Positions 25,249 to 33,886 of a stretch of 64,000 nt of DNA are shown piece by piece. The notes below the pieces were generated by a model. That model saw only the letters and a program-made list of their open reading frames with translations. It had not been told where the DNA came from and searched no databases. Each line of letters begins with the position of its first letter. The stretch's first letter is position 1. Source of the DNA: Kineococcus endophyticus (GTDB lineage Bacteria; Actinomycetota; Actinomycetes; Actinomycetales; Kineococcaceae); contig NZ_JBFNQN010000012.1 of assembly GCF_040796495.1 (NCBI RefSeq), positions 1 through 64,000 on the forward strand. Reading direction: 5' to 3'. The translations under genes and the position numbers were made by a program.

Positions 25249-26172
25249 GTGGCGACCCCGACGACCCCGTTGATCGTGGTGGTGACCACCGGCGGCACCA
25301 TCGCCAGCACCGTGGGCGCCGACGGGGTCAGCAGCCCGACCCTCGCCGGTGGCGCCCTCGTCGGCGCCGCCGCCGCGGAGGCCGGCGTGCGGGTGCGGGT
25401 CGTCGAGGCGCTGCGGGTCGACTCCTCCACGCTCACGCTGGACGACGCGTGGACCGTCGTGACGGCCGTCCACGACGCGCTCGCCGACCCCGACGTCGCC
25501 GGGGTCGTCGTCCTGCACGGGACGGACTCGCTGGAGGAGACCGCCTACCTGCTCGACCTGCACCACGACGACGCCCGCCCGGTGGTGCTGACGGGGTCGC
25601 AGCGGACGGCGGACCACCCGGAGTCGGACGCCCCTGCGAACGTCCACTACGCGCTGTGGGCGGCGGCATCGGTCACGGGCGTCGTCGTCGCCTTCCGAGG
25701 CGGGTTCGTGCACGCCGCCGGAACGGCCAAGCGCCACACCACCGAGCTCGACGCCTTCACCGCGCCCGACGGTCCCCTTCCCCGCGTGCTGCTGCCGCGG
25801 GCTGACGGACCGTGGCCGCGCGTCGACGTCGTCGCCGGGTACCCCGGGATGGACGGGATGCTCCTCGACGCGTGCGTCGCCGCCGGTGCGCGGGGGATCG
25901 TCCTGCAGGGCCTGGGCTCGGGGAACGCGACGCCCGCCGTCGTCGCGGCGGTCGCGCGGGCGCGGGAGGCCGGGGTCGCCGTGGTGCTGACGACGCGGGT
26001 CCCCGCCGGGCCGGTCGCCACCACCTACGGCGACGGGGGCGGCGGCGCGGACCTCGCCGCGGCCGGGGCCGTCCCCGCAGGCCGGTTGAAGGCCGGTCAG
26101 GCGCGCGTGCTGCTGGCTGCGCTGCTGCGGGCGGGGGCGGACGTGGCGGAGGGGTTCGCCGCGCGCGGCTGA
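25249..26172 (+). CDS. L-asparaginase (type I/II family)
   Basis: A 307-aa hydrolase turning asparagine into aspartate and ammonia. The first active-site motif TTGGTIAS lies near residue 12 and the second, VVLHGTDSLEETAYLL, near residue 85; these provide the two catalytic threonines and the Asp of the triad. TGSQRTADHPESDAP is also typical. No signal peptide, so it acts in the cytosol on asparagine delivered by the upstream permease. A GGAGGA site precedes GTG. It ends the operon just before the convergent membrane-protein gene. Confidence 0.9.
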   Translation: MATPTTPLIVVVTTGGTIASTVGADGVSSPTLAGGALVGAAAAEAGVRVRVVEALRVDSSTLTLDDAWTVVTAVHDALADPDVAGVVVLHGTDSLEETAYLLDLHHDDARPVVLTGSQRTADHPESDAPANVHYALWAAASVTGVVVAFRGGFVHAAGTAKRHTTELDAFTAPDGPLPRVLLPRADGPWPRVDVVAGYPGMDGMLLDACVAAGARGIVLQGLGSGNATPAVVAAVARAREAGVAVVLTTRVPAGPVATTYGDGGGGADLAAAGAVPAGRLKAGQARVLLAALLRAGADVAEGFAARG

Positions 26173-26190
26173 CAGCAGCGGCCCCGTCAG

Positions 26191-26625
26191 TCAGCGACCG
26201 CGGTCCGCCTGCTCAGATGCGGTCCTGGAAGGGGCGTTGGCAGCTACCAGCAGGTGAGCCGTCCTGCGCTGTGCCCAGCCCAGCAACCCCGCCGCCACCA
26301 CGACTAGTCCTCCCAGGGTGAAGACCAGTCCACCCCCGACCCGGCCCGGCACCGCCAGCAACCCGCTCAGCAACAGCAGACCCACCACCGCCACCAGCGC
26401 GCCCACCGCCGGCTGCAGCCAGCGCGGTAGCCGGTTCGACACGTTGACGTGCAGCAGGTAGCGCCCGTAGTCGAAGGCCGCAGCTGCGACCGGCGCTTGG
26501 TCGGCGGGCAGGCCCTGACGAGCGCGCTCCACCGCCTGCCGGCGCCCGTCGACGTCCACCTGCGCCCACGCATGCCGGGCCAGGCGCCGCTCGGCGGGGC
26601 TCATCGGGAACAGGGCGTCGCGCAC
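26191..26625 (-). CDS. Two-span membrane protein of unknown function
   Basis: A 144-aa protein. A soluble N-terminal part (MSPAERRLARHAWAQVDVDG) precedes two hydrophobic helices at about residues 70-93 and 100-120, then a basic tail. The frame stays open to ATG 26691, but GTG 26625 is chosen because TACGCT sits seven bases upstream. No family recognised. Confidence 0.6.
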   Translation of the reverse strand: MRDALFPMSPAERRLARHAWAQVDVDGRRQAVERARQGLPADQAPVAAAAFDYGRYLLHVNVSNRLPRWLQPAVGALVAVVGLLLLSGLLAVPGRVGGGLVFTLGGLVVVAAGLLGWAQRRTAHLLVAANAPSRTASEQADRGR

Positions 26626-26632
26626 GACCGTC

Positions 26633-26638
26633 AGCGTA
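26633..26638 (-). promoter_or_regulatory. Predicted -10 box of a leaderless promoter (two-span membrane protein)
   Basis: TACGCT on the minus strand is seven bases before GTG 26625; no ribosome-binding site is visible. Confidence 0.4.
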
Positions 26639-26768
26639 GGCAGCCACCGCACCGACCCGCCCCACCACGACGGGGCGCCACCACCCCACATGACGACGCC
26701 ACCCAGGGCTCAGCGTGGGAAGCAGCCCGCGCGCCGGCTCCACTGCGAGCGGCTGGGACACTGGGTCC

Positions 26769-27464
26769 GTGACCGCTGCGCCGACCGATGCGCGCTCCGC
26801 CGTCGTCCGGCAGGGGTTGTCCGTCGCCGTCGCGACCGGCCTGTACGGGGTGAGCTTCGGCGCCCTCAGCGTCACGAGCGGACTGTCCGTCTGGCAGACG
26901 TGCGTGCTCTCCCTCCTGCTCTTCAGCGGCGGGTCGCAGTTCGCGCTCATCGGCGTGCTCGGCGGGGGCGGGACGGCGGGGGCCGCCGTCGCGGCGTCCT
27001 CCCTGCTCGGCGTGCGGAACGCGCTCTACGGGCTGCAACTCGTCCCGGTCATGCGGCCGCGGGGCTGGCGCCGGGCCGCCGTCGCGCAGTTGACCATCGA
27101 CGAGTCGACGGCCGTCGCCGTCGCCCAGTCCGAACCTCCGCTGCGACGGCTGGGGTTCTGGGTGACCGGCCTCGGCGTGTACGTCGGCTGGAACCTCATG
27201 ACGCTCGTCGGCGCGCTGGCCGGGAACTCCCTCGGCGACCCGAAGCGCTTCGGTCTCGACGCGGCCGCCGCGGCGGCGTTCACCGGGTTGCTGTGGCCGA
27301 GGTTGAAGGGACGGGAACCCGTCGCGATCGCCGTCGTGGGAGCACTCGTGACGACCGTGCTCGTGCCGGTCATCCCGCAGGGGTTGCCCGTCATCGCGGC
27401 GGCCGCGGTGGGGTCGCTCGTGGCGTGGTGCTGGCCGCAGCCCCGGACAGGGGACGAGGCGTGA
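26769..27464 (+). CDS. azlC: AzlC-family branched-chain amino-acid exporter, large subunit
   Basis: A 231-aa membrane protein with about five to six helices. GLYGVSFGALSVTSGLSVWQ, LLLFSGGSQFALIGVLG and LLGVRNALYGLQL are the conserved AzlC segments. With AzlD it exports branched-chain amino acids such as isoleucine or the analogue azaleucine. GTG 26769 gives the normal family length. The stop overlaps the azlD start (GTGA), so the subunits are made together. Confidence 0.88.
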   Translation: MTAAPTDARSAVVRQGLSVAVATGLYGVSFGALSVTSGLSVWQTCVLSLLLFSGGSQFALIGVLGGGGTAGAAVAASSLLGVRNALYGLQLVPVMRPRGWRRAAVAQLTIDESTAVAVAQSEPPLRRLGFWVTGLGVYVGWNLMTLVGALAGNSLGDPKRFGLDAAAAAAFTGLLWPRLKGREPVAIAVVGALVTTVLVPVIPQGLPVIAAAAVGSLVAWCWPQPRTGDEA

Positions 27465-27772
27465 CGTTCTGGTTCGCGGTCCTCGGCGCCTCTGCCGTCG
27501 CCTTCGCGACGAAGTTCGCCGGGTACGTCGTCCCGCCCGCCGCGCTGGAACAGCCGCGCGTGAAGCGGCTGACGGGGATGCTGCCGGTGGCGCTGCTCGC
27601 ATCGCTCGTGGTTCTGCAGACGTTCTCGACCGGCCGCGACCTCGTGCTCGACGCGCGGGCCGCGGGGCTGCTCGTGGCGGTCCTGGCCCTCGTCTGCCGG
27701 GCACCGTTCATCGTCGTCGTCGTGCTGGCGGCGGGGACGGCCGCGGGTCTGCGGGCGTTGGGGTGGGGATGA
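27461..27772 (+). CDS. azlD: AzlD-family branched-chain amino-acid exporter, small subunit
   Basis: A 103-aa protein with about four short helices, normal for AzlD. It begins FWFAVLGASAVAFATKFAGY and includes LPVALLASLVVLQTF, a conserved AzlD motif. Partner of the upstream AzlC. The stop is shared with the start of the methyltransferase gene (ATGA), suggesting a three-gene unit. Confidence 0.87.
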   Translation: MTFWFAVLGASAVAFATKFAGYVVPPAALEQPRVKRLTGMLPVALLASLVVLQTFSTGRDLVLDARAAGLLVAVLALVCRAPFIVVVVLAAGTAAGLRALGWG

Positions 27773-28404
27773 ACGAGGAGATCGCGACCTACTACGACGA
27801 GTTCGCCCCGCACTACGTCCCGGGCTGGCGGTCGGTCCAGTACTACGGACCGCTCGTCGCCGACTTCCTGCTGCGCGCCGTCACGCCGGAGTGCCGGGTG
27901 CTCGACGTCGGCTGCGGGCCGGGGCAGTTGACGAGCCAGCTCGCCGAGGACGTCGAGGTCGTCGGCTGCGACGTCTCTCCGCAGATGCTCGCGGGCGCCC
28001 GCGAGGCCCGACCCGGAGGGCGCTACGAACTCCACGACCTGCACGACCCCGTGCCGGCGGACTGGGGTCGGTTCGACGTCGTCCTGGCCGTGGGCTGCCT
28101 GGAGTTCTGCCGCGACCTCGACGCGACGCTGGGCCACCTCGCGGCGGTGTGCGCACCGGGTGCGCGGGTCCTCGTCGGAGCGGTGGAGGACCGCGCCCTC
28201 GGGCCCGGCGCGTCGACGAGGGAGTTCTCCGCGGAGGGGCTGCCCGGGGTGGCGATGCACGCCTACGACGCGACCGCGCAACTCGCCGCGGTCACCGCGT
28301 CCGGGCTCGCGCCGTACGGGTACCGGTACGTGCCGGCGTGGCGGCACGAGGAGTACGGGTACGTCGTGCACTACGGGTTGTGGGAGCTGCGGCGGGACCG
28401 CTGA
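27769..28404 (+). CDS. Class I SAM-dependent methyltransferase
   Basis: A 211-aa enzyme. The SAM-binding motif I is VLDVGCGPGQLTSQLAE, and VVGCDVSPQMLAGAR follows as motif II. The N-terminal YYDEFAPHYVPGW pattern is seen in small-molecule and ubiquinone-type methyltransferases. Substrate unknown. ATG 27769 overlaps the azlD stop; a GTG two codons earlier is possible. Coupling to AzlCD might be accidental, since no obvious link between branched-chain export and methylation is known. Confidence 0.82.
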   Translation: MNEEIATYYDEFAPHYVPGWRSVQYYGPLVADFLLRAVTPECRVLDVGCGPGQLTSQLAEDVEVVGCDVSPQMLAGAREARPGGRYELHDLHDPVPADWGRFDVVLAVGCLEFCRDLDATLGHLAAVCAPGARVLVGAVEDRALGPGASTREFSAEGLPGVAMHAYDATAQLAAVTASGLAPYGYRYVPAWRHEEYGYVVHYGLWELRRDR

Positions 28405-28410
28405 CGACCG

Positions 28411-28980
28411 TCAGTCCCCGCGCCCGTCGACGGCGGGGAGTTCCTTGCGCAGCACCGTGCTGTCGTAGTTCGTCACCGACCACGTCCACCGGCCCACCAC
28501 CGTGTACCCCCGCCGCCAGTACCAGGCGAGGAGTTCGTCGGCCGCGGACGACGTGTCGATGACGACCGCGTCGCAGCCCCGTTCCGCCAGACGCCGTTCG
28601 GCGTGGACCAGCAGAGCGTGGCCCAGCCCGGTGCCGCGCCACGTGGGGTCCACCGCCAGTTGCGAGAAACGGCCGGCCTGCGGTGCCGCCGGGTACCCGT
28701 CGGGAAAACCTCCGGGCCCGCTGACGGTCACCGTTCCGACGAACTCGCCGTCGACGACCGCGACCCAGCACTCACCGTCCAGCACCCTCCGGCGGGTGTG
28801 CTCCACCGACTGGTACGACCCGAAGAACCGTCGCCCCTGAGCGGCGTGCTCGGCGTAGGCCCGGTGGCAGAGCTCGGTGAGCTGTTCGACGTTGTCGTGC
28901 TCGTCCACGAAGGGTGCGAACCGGGGGCCCTGCTGCTGCGTCGGACGGGTCGGCCCGGGCTCGTCGGAGCTGAGGTGCAT
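28411..28980 (-). CDS. GNAT-family N-acetyltransferase
   Basis: A 189-aa acetyltransferase. The acetyl-CoA loop is LAVDPTWRGTGLGHALLVHA, and LAWYWRRGYTVVGRW forms the C-terminal GNAT strand-helix. Around 30 residues of polar sequence precede the domain. Substrate unknown. TACCGT lies eight bases before ATG and there is no ribosome site, suggesting a leaderless message. Confidence 0.82.
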   Translation of the reverse strand: MHLSSDEPGPTRPTQQQGPRFAPFVDEHDNVEQLTELCHRAYAEHAAQGRRFFGSYQSVEHTRRRVLDGECWVAVVDGEFVGTVTVSGPGGFPDGYPAAPQAGRFSQLAVDPTWRGTGLGHALLVHAERRLAERGCDAVVIDTSSAADELLAWYWRRGYTVVGRWTWSVTNYDSTVLRKELPAVDGRGD

Positions 28981-28988
28981 GCCAGGGG

Positions 28989-28994
28989 ACGGTA
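28989..28994 (-). promoter_or_regulatory. Predicted -10 box of a near-leaderless promoter (GNAT)
   Basis: TACCGT on the minus strand is eight bases before ATG 28980. Confidence 0.35.
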
Positions 28995-29029
28995 GTGCCC
29001 GACGCCGGTGGACCGCCCAGGCCTCGACG

Positions 29030-29173
29030 TCACTCGCCCACCTGCCGCTCCAGGGCCGCAGCGATGCGTTCCTGCGCCTCGGCCGAGCGCGTCAGGGTCG
29101 CGCGCAACCGCGTCAGGTAGACGACGAGGCACACGAACAGGACGAGGTTGACGATGCCGGTGATGTCGGTCAT
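29030..29173 (-). CDS. 47-aa single-span membrane peptide
   Basis: Reading from ATG 29173: MTDITGIVNLVLFVCLVVYL forms one hydrophobic helix, followed by an amphipathic charged tail ending LERQVGE. The layout (short outer start, helix, Arg/Glu-rich helix) is typical of small membrane regulators. No Shine-Dalgarno sequence is seen, but GACGAT six bases upstream fits the leaderless pattern of this genome. No family recognised. Confidence 0.5.
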   Translation of the reverse strand: MTDITGIVNLVLFVCLVVYLTRLRATLTRSAEAQERIAAALERQVGE

Positions 29174-29298
29174 CGCGTGATCGTCGCAGCCCGACCCCTG
29201 CGCCCACCGGGTGCGCGCCGGGGACGGGTGGAGTTCGCTGAGGCGGGAGGTTGCAGCAGCCCACCTCGCACCGTCGTCCCTCCACCCGAGGAGTCCCC

Positions 29299-30033
29299 GT
29301 GCCCGACACCACGATCCCCGGCGCCACCACCGTGTCCACCCTCAAGGCCCACGTGGCCGTCCCCCCGGTCGGGGACGGGCCGTGGCCCGCAGTGGTGGTC
29401 CTGCACGAGGCGTTCGGGCTGACCGACGACACCCGTCAGCAGGCCGACCGCCTCGCCGCCGCCGGCTACCTCGCCGTGGCTCCGGACCTGTTCAGCGCCG
29501 GCGGCGTCCGCTGCCTGCGCGCCACCTTCTCGGCCATGACGGCGGGGCACGGACCCGCCTTCGGCGACATCGACGCCGCCCGACGGTTCGCCGCGGAGCA
29601 CCCCCGGTCCACGGGCGTCGTGGGGGTCCTGGGGTTCTGCATGGGCGGGGGTTTCGCGCTGGTCGCCGCCACCCGCGGGTTCGACGCCGCCGCCCCCAAC
29701 TACGGTCGACTGCCGCCGAACGCCGAGGAGGTCCTGCGCGGGGCCTGCCCCGTCGTGGCCAGCTTCGGTGGTCGCGACCGTTCCCTGCGCGGGGCCGCAC
29801 AGCGTCTGGAGGGCATCCTCACCGACGCCGGCGTCGAGCACGACGTCCACGAGTACCCCGGGGCCGGGCACTCGTTCCTCAACCGGCACAACGCGGGACC
29901 CCTCGCGGCGCTGGAGCGGGTCGCCGGTTTCAGCTACCACCAACCGTCCGCGGAGCACGCGTGGGGACGCATCCTGCGCTTCTTCGAGACGCACCTGCGC
30001 GCCGCGGGGGACAGAACCCCACCGGACGCCTGA
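29299..30033 (+). CDS. Dienelactone hydrolase family protein
   Basis: A 244-aa alpha/beta hydrolase. The cysteine nucleophile sits in GFCMGG (C114), with E37 (LHEAFG), D160 (FGGRD) and H191 (GAGHSF), matching the Cys-Asp-His triad plus conserved Glu of dienelactone hydrolase. That enzyme opens the lactone ring in chlorocatechol breakdown; actinobacterial paralogues act on varied esters. GTG 29299 follows GAGGAG at 29288-29293. No other aromatic-degradation genes adjoin it, so the substrate is open. It converges on the solute-binding lipoprotein gene. Confidence 0.88.
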   Translation: MPDTTIPGATTVSTLKAHVAVPPVGDGPWPAVVVLHEAFGLTDDTRQQADRLAAAGYLAVAPDLFSAGGVRCLRATFSAMTAGHGPAFGDIDAARRFAAEHPRSTGVVGVLGFCMGGGFALVAATRGFDAAAPNYGRLPPNAEEVLRGACPVVASFGGRDRSLRGAAQRLEGILTDAGVEHDVHEYPGAGHSFLNRHNAGPLAALERVAGFSYHQPSAEHAWGRILRFFETHLRAAGDRTPPDA

Positions 30034-30072
30034 CCGCGGAACGCCACGGCTCCGACGGACGGAGTTCCCCCC

Positions 30073-30933
30073 TCACGCCCCGCCGTTGAGCGCCGTCGTC
30101 GTCAACGCGGCGGCCTCCACCCCGTGGGCCTTGAGGACCTCGGCGTAGCGGCCGGAGGCGATCGACTCCTGCAGCGCGCGCTGCACGGCGTCCCGCAGCT
30201 CGGTGCGGTCCTTGGCGACGCCGAAGCCGTAGGGCGAGGGCTGCAGCGGCTTGCCCGCGAGGGCGGTCTTCCCGTTGGAGGCGGCGACCAGGTCGGCGGC
30301 CGAGGGGTAGTCCTCGACGCCGAAGTCGGCGCGGCCGGCTTCGACCTCGGCGGCGCTCTGGCCGTTCGGCACCTCGTCGACCACGATCGCCGCCTTGCCG
30401 GCCGCCGTGCAGAGGGCGGACTGCGCGGCCACGAGGTCGCCGTTCGTCGTGCCGGAGTTCACGGCCGCGCGGTGCCCGCACCAGGTGCCGGGGCCGTCGA
30501 GGCCGAGGGGGTTCCCGCCGGCGGCGATGGCCTGGCTGCCGGCGATGAAGTAGTCGACGAAGTCGACCTTCTCCTGCCGGGCGGCGCGGTCGGTCATGGA
30601 CGAGGCGATGAGGTCGGCGCGGTGGGCCGAGACGGTGTCGATGAGGTCGTCGAACCCGGTCTGCACGAAGACGACCTTCAGGCCCATCCGCTGAGCGAGA
30701 TCGGTGACGAGGTCGATGTCGGCGCCGACGAAGTCCGCCCCCTGCATCGACTCCATCGGCGCGTAGGTCGCGTCGGTCGCGACCGTCAGGGTGCCGGGCA
30801 CCACGAGCGGGAGGGCGGTGGAAGCGGCGGCCGGGGTCGTCGCGGCGCTGTCGCCCGCGCAACCGGCCAGGCCCGCGAGCGCCGTCGCGGCGAGTGCCGC
30901 GGCCAGGGGGGCACGGAAGCGGGTCGTGCGCAC
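30073..30933 (-). CDS. Family-3 solute-binding lipoprotein (polar amino acid type)
   Basis: A 286-aa exported protein. The signal peptide ends in LAGLAGC (lipobox), followed by an Ala/Thr linker. LTVATDATYAPMESMQGADFVGADIDLV and the GFDDLIDTVSAHRADLIASSM region are classic SBP_bac_3 motifs for cystine-, glutamine- or arginine-type ligands. GTG 30933 has GAGGAGGA upstream. No permease or ATPase gene adjoins it, so it either serves a transporter encoded elsewhere or works as a sensor. Confidence 0.87.
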   Translation of the reverse strand: MRTTRFRAPLAAALAATALAGLAGCAGDSAATTPAAASTALPLVVPGTLTVATDATYAPMESMQGADFVGADIDLVTDLAQRMGLKVVFVQTGFDDLIDTVSAHRADLIASSMTDRAARQEKVDFVDYFIAGSQAIAAGGNPLGLDGPGTWCGHRAAVNSGTTNGDLVAAQSALCTAAGKAAIVVDEVPNGQSAAEVEAGRADFGVEDYPSAADLVAASNGKTALAGKPLQPSPYGFGVAKDRTELRDAVQRALQESIASGRYAEVLKAHGVEAAALTTTALNGGA

Positions 30934-31008
30934 GGGGGTCCTCCTCGGACGGCGTCGGGGACCGGGCGGTCCCCCTCCCTCCATCGGCAGCGGTCCCGCT
31001 GGACCGTT

Positions 31009-31506
31009 TCACCCGTCCGGGTGAGCGGGGTCCAGGCGCTTGGCGAGGCAGTGGTGGGCGTAGGGGTCGTCGGTGAAGCGGTCCGTGGGCGTGTATCCGT
31101 GCCGCGCGTAGAGGCGGCGTGCCTCGACGAGGTCGTCGCGGGTCTCCAGCCGGAGCACCTGCAGACCCCGTGCGCGGGCTTCCTCCTCGAGGGCCCTCAG
31201 GAGGCGGGTGCCGACCCCGTGGCCCCGGGCCGCGCTCGTGACGTGCAGGCGCGTGACCTCACCGATGTCCCCCAGCACCCGCAGACCCGCGCAGCCCAGG
31301 ACGTCCTCGCCGCGCCGGGCGAGGAGCAGGAGGCCGTCCGGGGGCGCGAGCCGGTCGTCCCCGGAGCCGGCGACGAGCTCGTCCACCTCGGCCGTCGTGG
31401 CCGCGCGGCCGTACCAGCGCGTGACGATGTCGTCGTAGTAGGCGCGCAGCGCCGCGCGGGCGGGGACCGAGGTCGGGTCCTCGGGAGCGACGACGACCTC
31501 AGGCAC
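31009..31506 (-). CDS. GNAT-family N-acetyltransferase
   Basis: A 165-aa acetyltransferase. VTSAARGHGVGTRLLRALEEEA is the acetyl-CoA-binding motif and EARRLYARHGYTPTDRF the C-terminal GNAT element. Many similar proteins are annotated as putative acetyltransferases for amino acids or antibiotics. The start is uncertain: GTG 31506 gives a complete domain, while ATG 31566 would add 20 residues. It lies 71 bp downstream of the FAD monooxygenase and may be co-transcribed with it. Confidence 0.8.
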   Translation of the reverse strand: MPEVVVAPEDPTSVPARAALRAYYDDIVTRWYGRAATTAEVDELVAGSGDDRLAPPDGLLLLARRGEDVLGCAGLRVLGDIGEVTRLHVTSAARGHGVGTRLLRALEEEARARGLQVLRLETRDDLVEARRLYARHGYTPTDRFTDDPYAHHCLAKRLDPAHPDG

Positions 31507-31577
31507 GGGGGGCGATCCACTCGACAGCCGGCCACACCCGCGGCTCTTCCACCACCCCGCGATCATCGCAGCGCGGC

Positions 31578-32867
31578 TCACCGCCGGCCGGTCACCCGAC
31601 CCCGCACCGCCGTCGACCACGCCAGCACCGGCAGCGACAGGCGGGTCAGCGCGGACCCGGCCGGGGAGGCGCCGGCGAGGATGCGGTCGACGGTCGCCAT
31701 GGACAGGTTCGTCACCGCGGTGCCGCGGTGGCGCATGGCCGTCTCGAAGGTGCTGACGGCGGTGGCCAGGGTCTGCGTCCCGGCCCGCGCGGCCAACAGC
31801 TCGGTGACGAGCCCGTGCGCGTCGACGATCGCCGTCCCCGCTCCCTTGCCCGCCGTCGGCGGGGTGGCGTGGACGGCGTCGCCGAGGGCGGTGAGGCAGC
31901 CGGCGGGCCAGGGCGCCATGTCGCGCACCCGCTGCGGGCCGACGTGGAAGCGGTAGGAAGCCACCGTCGAGGGGTCCGTCCGCCCGAGGACCTGCAGGGG
32001 CGCGTCCCCCCACCCGGCCGCCCGCAGGGTCGCCACGGTCGTGTCGCGCAACGGCCCGCCCCGCTGCTCGCGCAGGGCGGCGGAGGCGGTCGCCTCGGGG
32101 ACCATCGCGCCCCACACGTACGTCGGCCCGGTCGTGACGGCGGCCCGGTCGTGCGCGGCGTCGAGCACGGCGTACCCGTCCGGGTCGAGGAACCCCGTGT
32201 AGAGCGCGGTGCCGCGGGGGCCGACGGTGAGGCTGGACCGGGGACCGAGGCGGGCGCGTTCGGCCGGGTCGAGGTCGGCGGCCCGGGTCCGTCCGGAGAT
32301 CCCGAGGAGCCCCGCGGGCCGGCTGGTCGGGTGCCCGAGGAGGTGGCGCACGACGAGGGAGTGCGGCCCGTCCGCCCCGACGAGCAGGTCGCCCTCGTCG
32401 GTGCTGCCGTCGGCGAAGGTCGCCCGGGCGCGTCCACCCGGGCCCTCGTCACGGCCGACCCCGGTGCACGTGCTGCCCAGGACGAGGCTGTCGCCGGCGG
32501 CGTCGGCCAGCAGCAGGCGCAGGGTGATGCGGTCGACGTCGATGCTGTCGGGGTCCAGGCCCTTCACCGTGATCTCGCCGAGGGGCCGGCCGCGCCAGTC
32601 GAACCAGACGTCCGGCGGCCGGCGCCGCACCGCGGACGCCGAGGCGAGGAGGCGGGCGTAGAGCTCGGGGTCGAGGAGTTCGCGCAGGGCCCGCTGCGCC
32701 GAGGTGTCGAGGGTGAGGTGGTACCCGCCGGTCGCCGCGGGGTCGGTGTCACGGTCGTGGACGGTGACGTCGAACCCGTGGCGGCGCAGGCCGGCGGTCA
32801 GGGCGAGGCCGCCGATCCCGCCCCCCACGACGACGACGCGGAACGGGGCTGTGCTGGTGGGGGTCAT
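31578..32867 (-). CDS. FAD-dependent monooxygenase
   Basis: A 429-aa flavoprotein. The FAD motif VVVVGGGIGGLALTAGLRRHG is at the N-terminus, LLVGADGPHSLVVRHLLG is the DG motif binding FAD and NAD(P)H, and ALGDAVHATPPTAGKGAG contacts the flavin. Relatives hydroxylate aromatic or polyketide substrates, including tetracycline-type compounds. It is divergent from a WYL-domain regulator over a 59-bp gap, implying regulated expression. ATG 32867 gives a start immediately before the Rossmann strand. Confidence 0.85.
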   Translation of the reverse strand: MTPTSTAPFRVVVVGGGIGGLALTAGLRRHGFDVTVHDRDTDPAATGGYHLTLDTSAQRALRELLDPELYARLLASASAVRRRPPDVWFDWRGRPLGEITVKGLDPDSIDVDRITLRLLLADAAGDSLVLGSTCTGVGRDEGPGGRARATFADGSTDEGDLLVGADGPHSLVVRHLLGHPTSRPAGLLGISGRTRAADLDPAERARLGPRSSLTVGPRGTALYTGFLDPDGYAVLDAAHDRAAVTTGPTYVWGAMVPEATASAALREQRGGPLRDTTVATLRAAGWGDAPLQVLGRTDPSTVASYRFHVGPQRVRDMAPWPAGCLTALGDAVHATPPTAGKGAGTAIVDAHGLVTELLAARAGTQTLATAVSTFETAMRHRGTAVTNLSMATVDRILAGASPAGSALTRLSLPVLAWSTAVRGRVTGRR

Positions 32868-32926
32868 GGCGGCACGATGGAACTCCTGGCGGCCACCGGG
32901 TGGCCACCACTCGGGAGGGAGGTCCG

Positions 32927-33880
32927 GTGCCGTCCACGTCGGCCCGCGCGCTGAGCCTGCTCTCGATGCTGACCACCGGGGCGACGCTCGGCGGTGAGGA
33001 GCTGGCCCGGCGCCTGGGGACCTCACGGCGCACGGTGCGGCGCGACGTGGAGACCCTGCGCGAACTGGGCTACGCCGTCGAACCGGTCACGGGCGCGGGT
33101 GGCGGGTACCGGCTCGGTCCGGGCGGGGCGTTGCCACCGCTCGTGCTGGACGAGGAGCAGGTCGTCGCGGTCGTGGTCGCGCTGCAGACCACGTCCTCGG
33201 TGCTGCGCGGGATCGAGGACGCCAACCGCCGGGCGCTGGCGACGGTCCGGCAGGTGATGCCGCGCCGGCTGCGGCGGGACGCGGACGCCTTCACGGTGAC
33301 GGCCGTCCCGAACCAGTGGGAGTTCCCGGCGCCGCCGCCCCCGGCGGACGTCGTGCGCACCGTCGGCGGCGCCGTCCGCCGTCGGGAGCTGCTGCGCGTG
33401 CCCGGGCCGGAGCGGTCGCCGTTGCTGGAACCGCACCACCTGGTCGTCTGGGCCGCGCGCTGGTACCTCCTCGCGTGGGACCGGACCGGGGAGGACTGGG
33501 TCGTCCTCCGCCTCGGCGAGGACACCGCCCTGGAACCGACCGGGGTGCCCTTCCGCGAGCGCCCCCTGCCCGAGGGCGGGCCGGGCGCACTGGTCCAGGG
33601 CACCGCGGACCGCGGGGACCGGCTCGCGCCCTGGCCGTGCACCGGATCCGCGGTCCTCGACCTGCCGGCCGAACTGGTCGCGCGGTTCGCCCCCGGCGGA
33701 GCCGTCGTCCGGCGGGTGGACGGTTGCCGCTGCGAACTGTCCATGGGCGCCTGGTCGTGGATCGGGCTCGCTGGCCTGTTCACGACGTTCGGCAGCCCGA
33801 TGACGCAGGTCCAGCCGGTGCAGCTGCGGGACGCGTGCGCCACGGCCGCGGGGCACCTCAGCGCGGCCGCGCACGACTGA
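32927..33880 (+). CDS. HTH/WYL-domain transcriptional regulator (YafY type)
   Basis: A 317-aa regulator. The N-terminal HTH_11 domain reads GATLGGEELARRLGTSRRTV, then RRDVETLRELGYAVEP; the middle forms a WYL domain (LEPHHLVVWAARWYLLAWDR) that in relatives binds small ligands or nucleic acid. GTG 32927 has a strong GGGAGGGAGG site. It is divergent from the FAD monooxygenase, which it probably controls. The C-terminus converges on the antitoxin-like gene with only six bases between. Confidence 0.88.
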   Translation: MPSTSARALSLLSMLTTGATLGGEELARRLGTSRRTVRRDVETLRELGYAVEPVTGAGGGYRLGPGGALPPLVLDEEQVVAVVVALQTTSSVLRGIEDANRRALATVRQVMPRRLRRDADAFTVTAVPNQWEFPAPPPPADVVRTVGGAVRRRELLRVPGPERSPLLEPHHLVVWAARWYLLAWDRTGEDWVVLRLGEDTALEPTGVPFRERPLPEGGPGALVQGTADRGDRLAPWPCTGSAVLDLPAELVARFAPGGAVVRRVDGCRCELSMGAWSWIGLAGLFTTFGSPMTQVQPVQLRDACATAAGHLSAAAHD

Positions 33881-33886
33881 TCCGGT

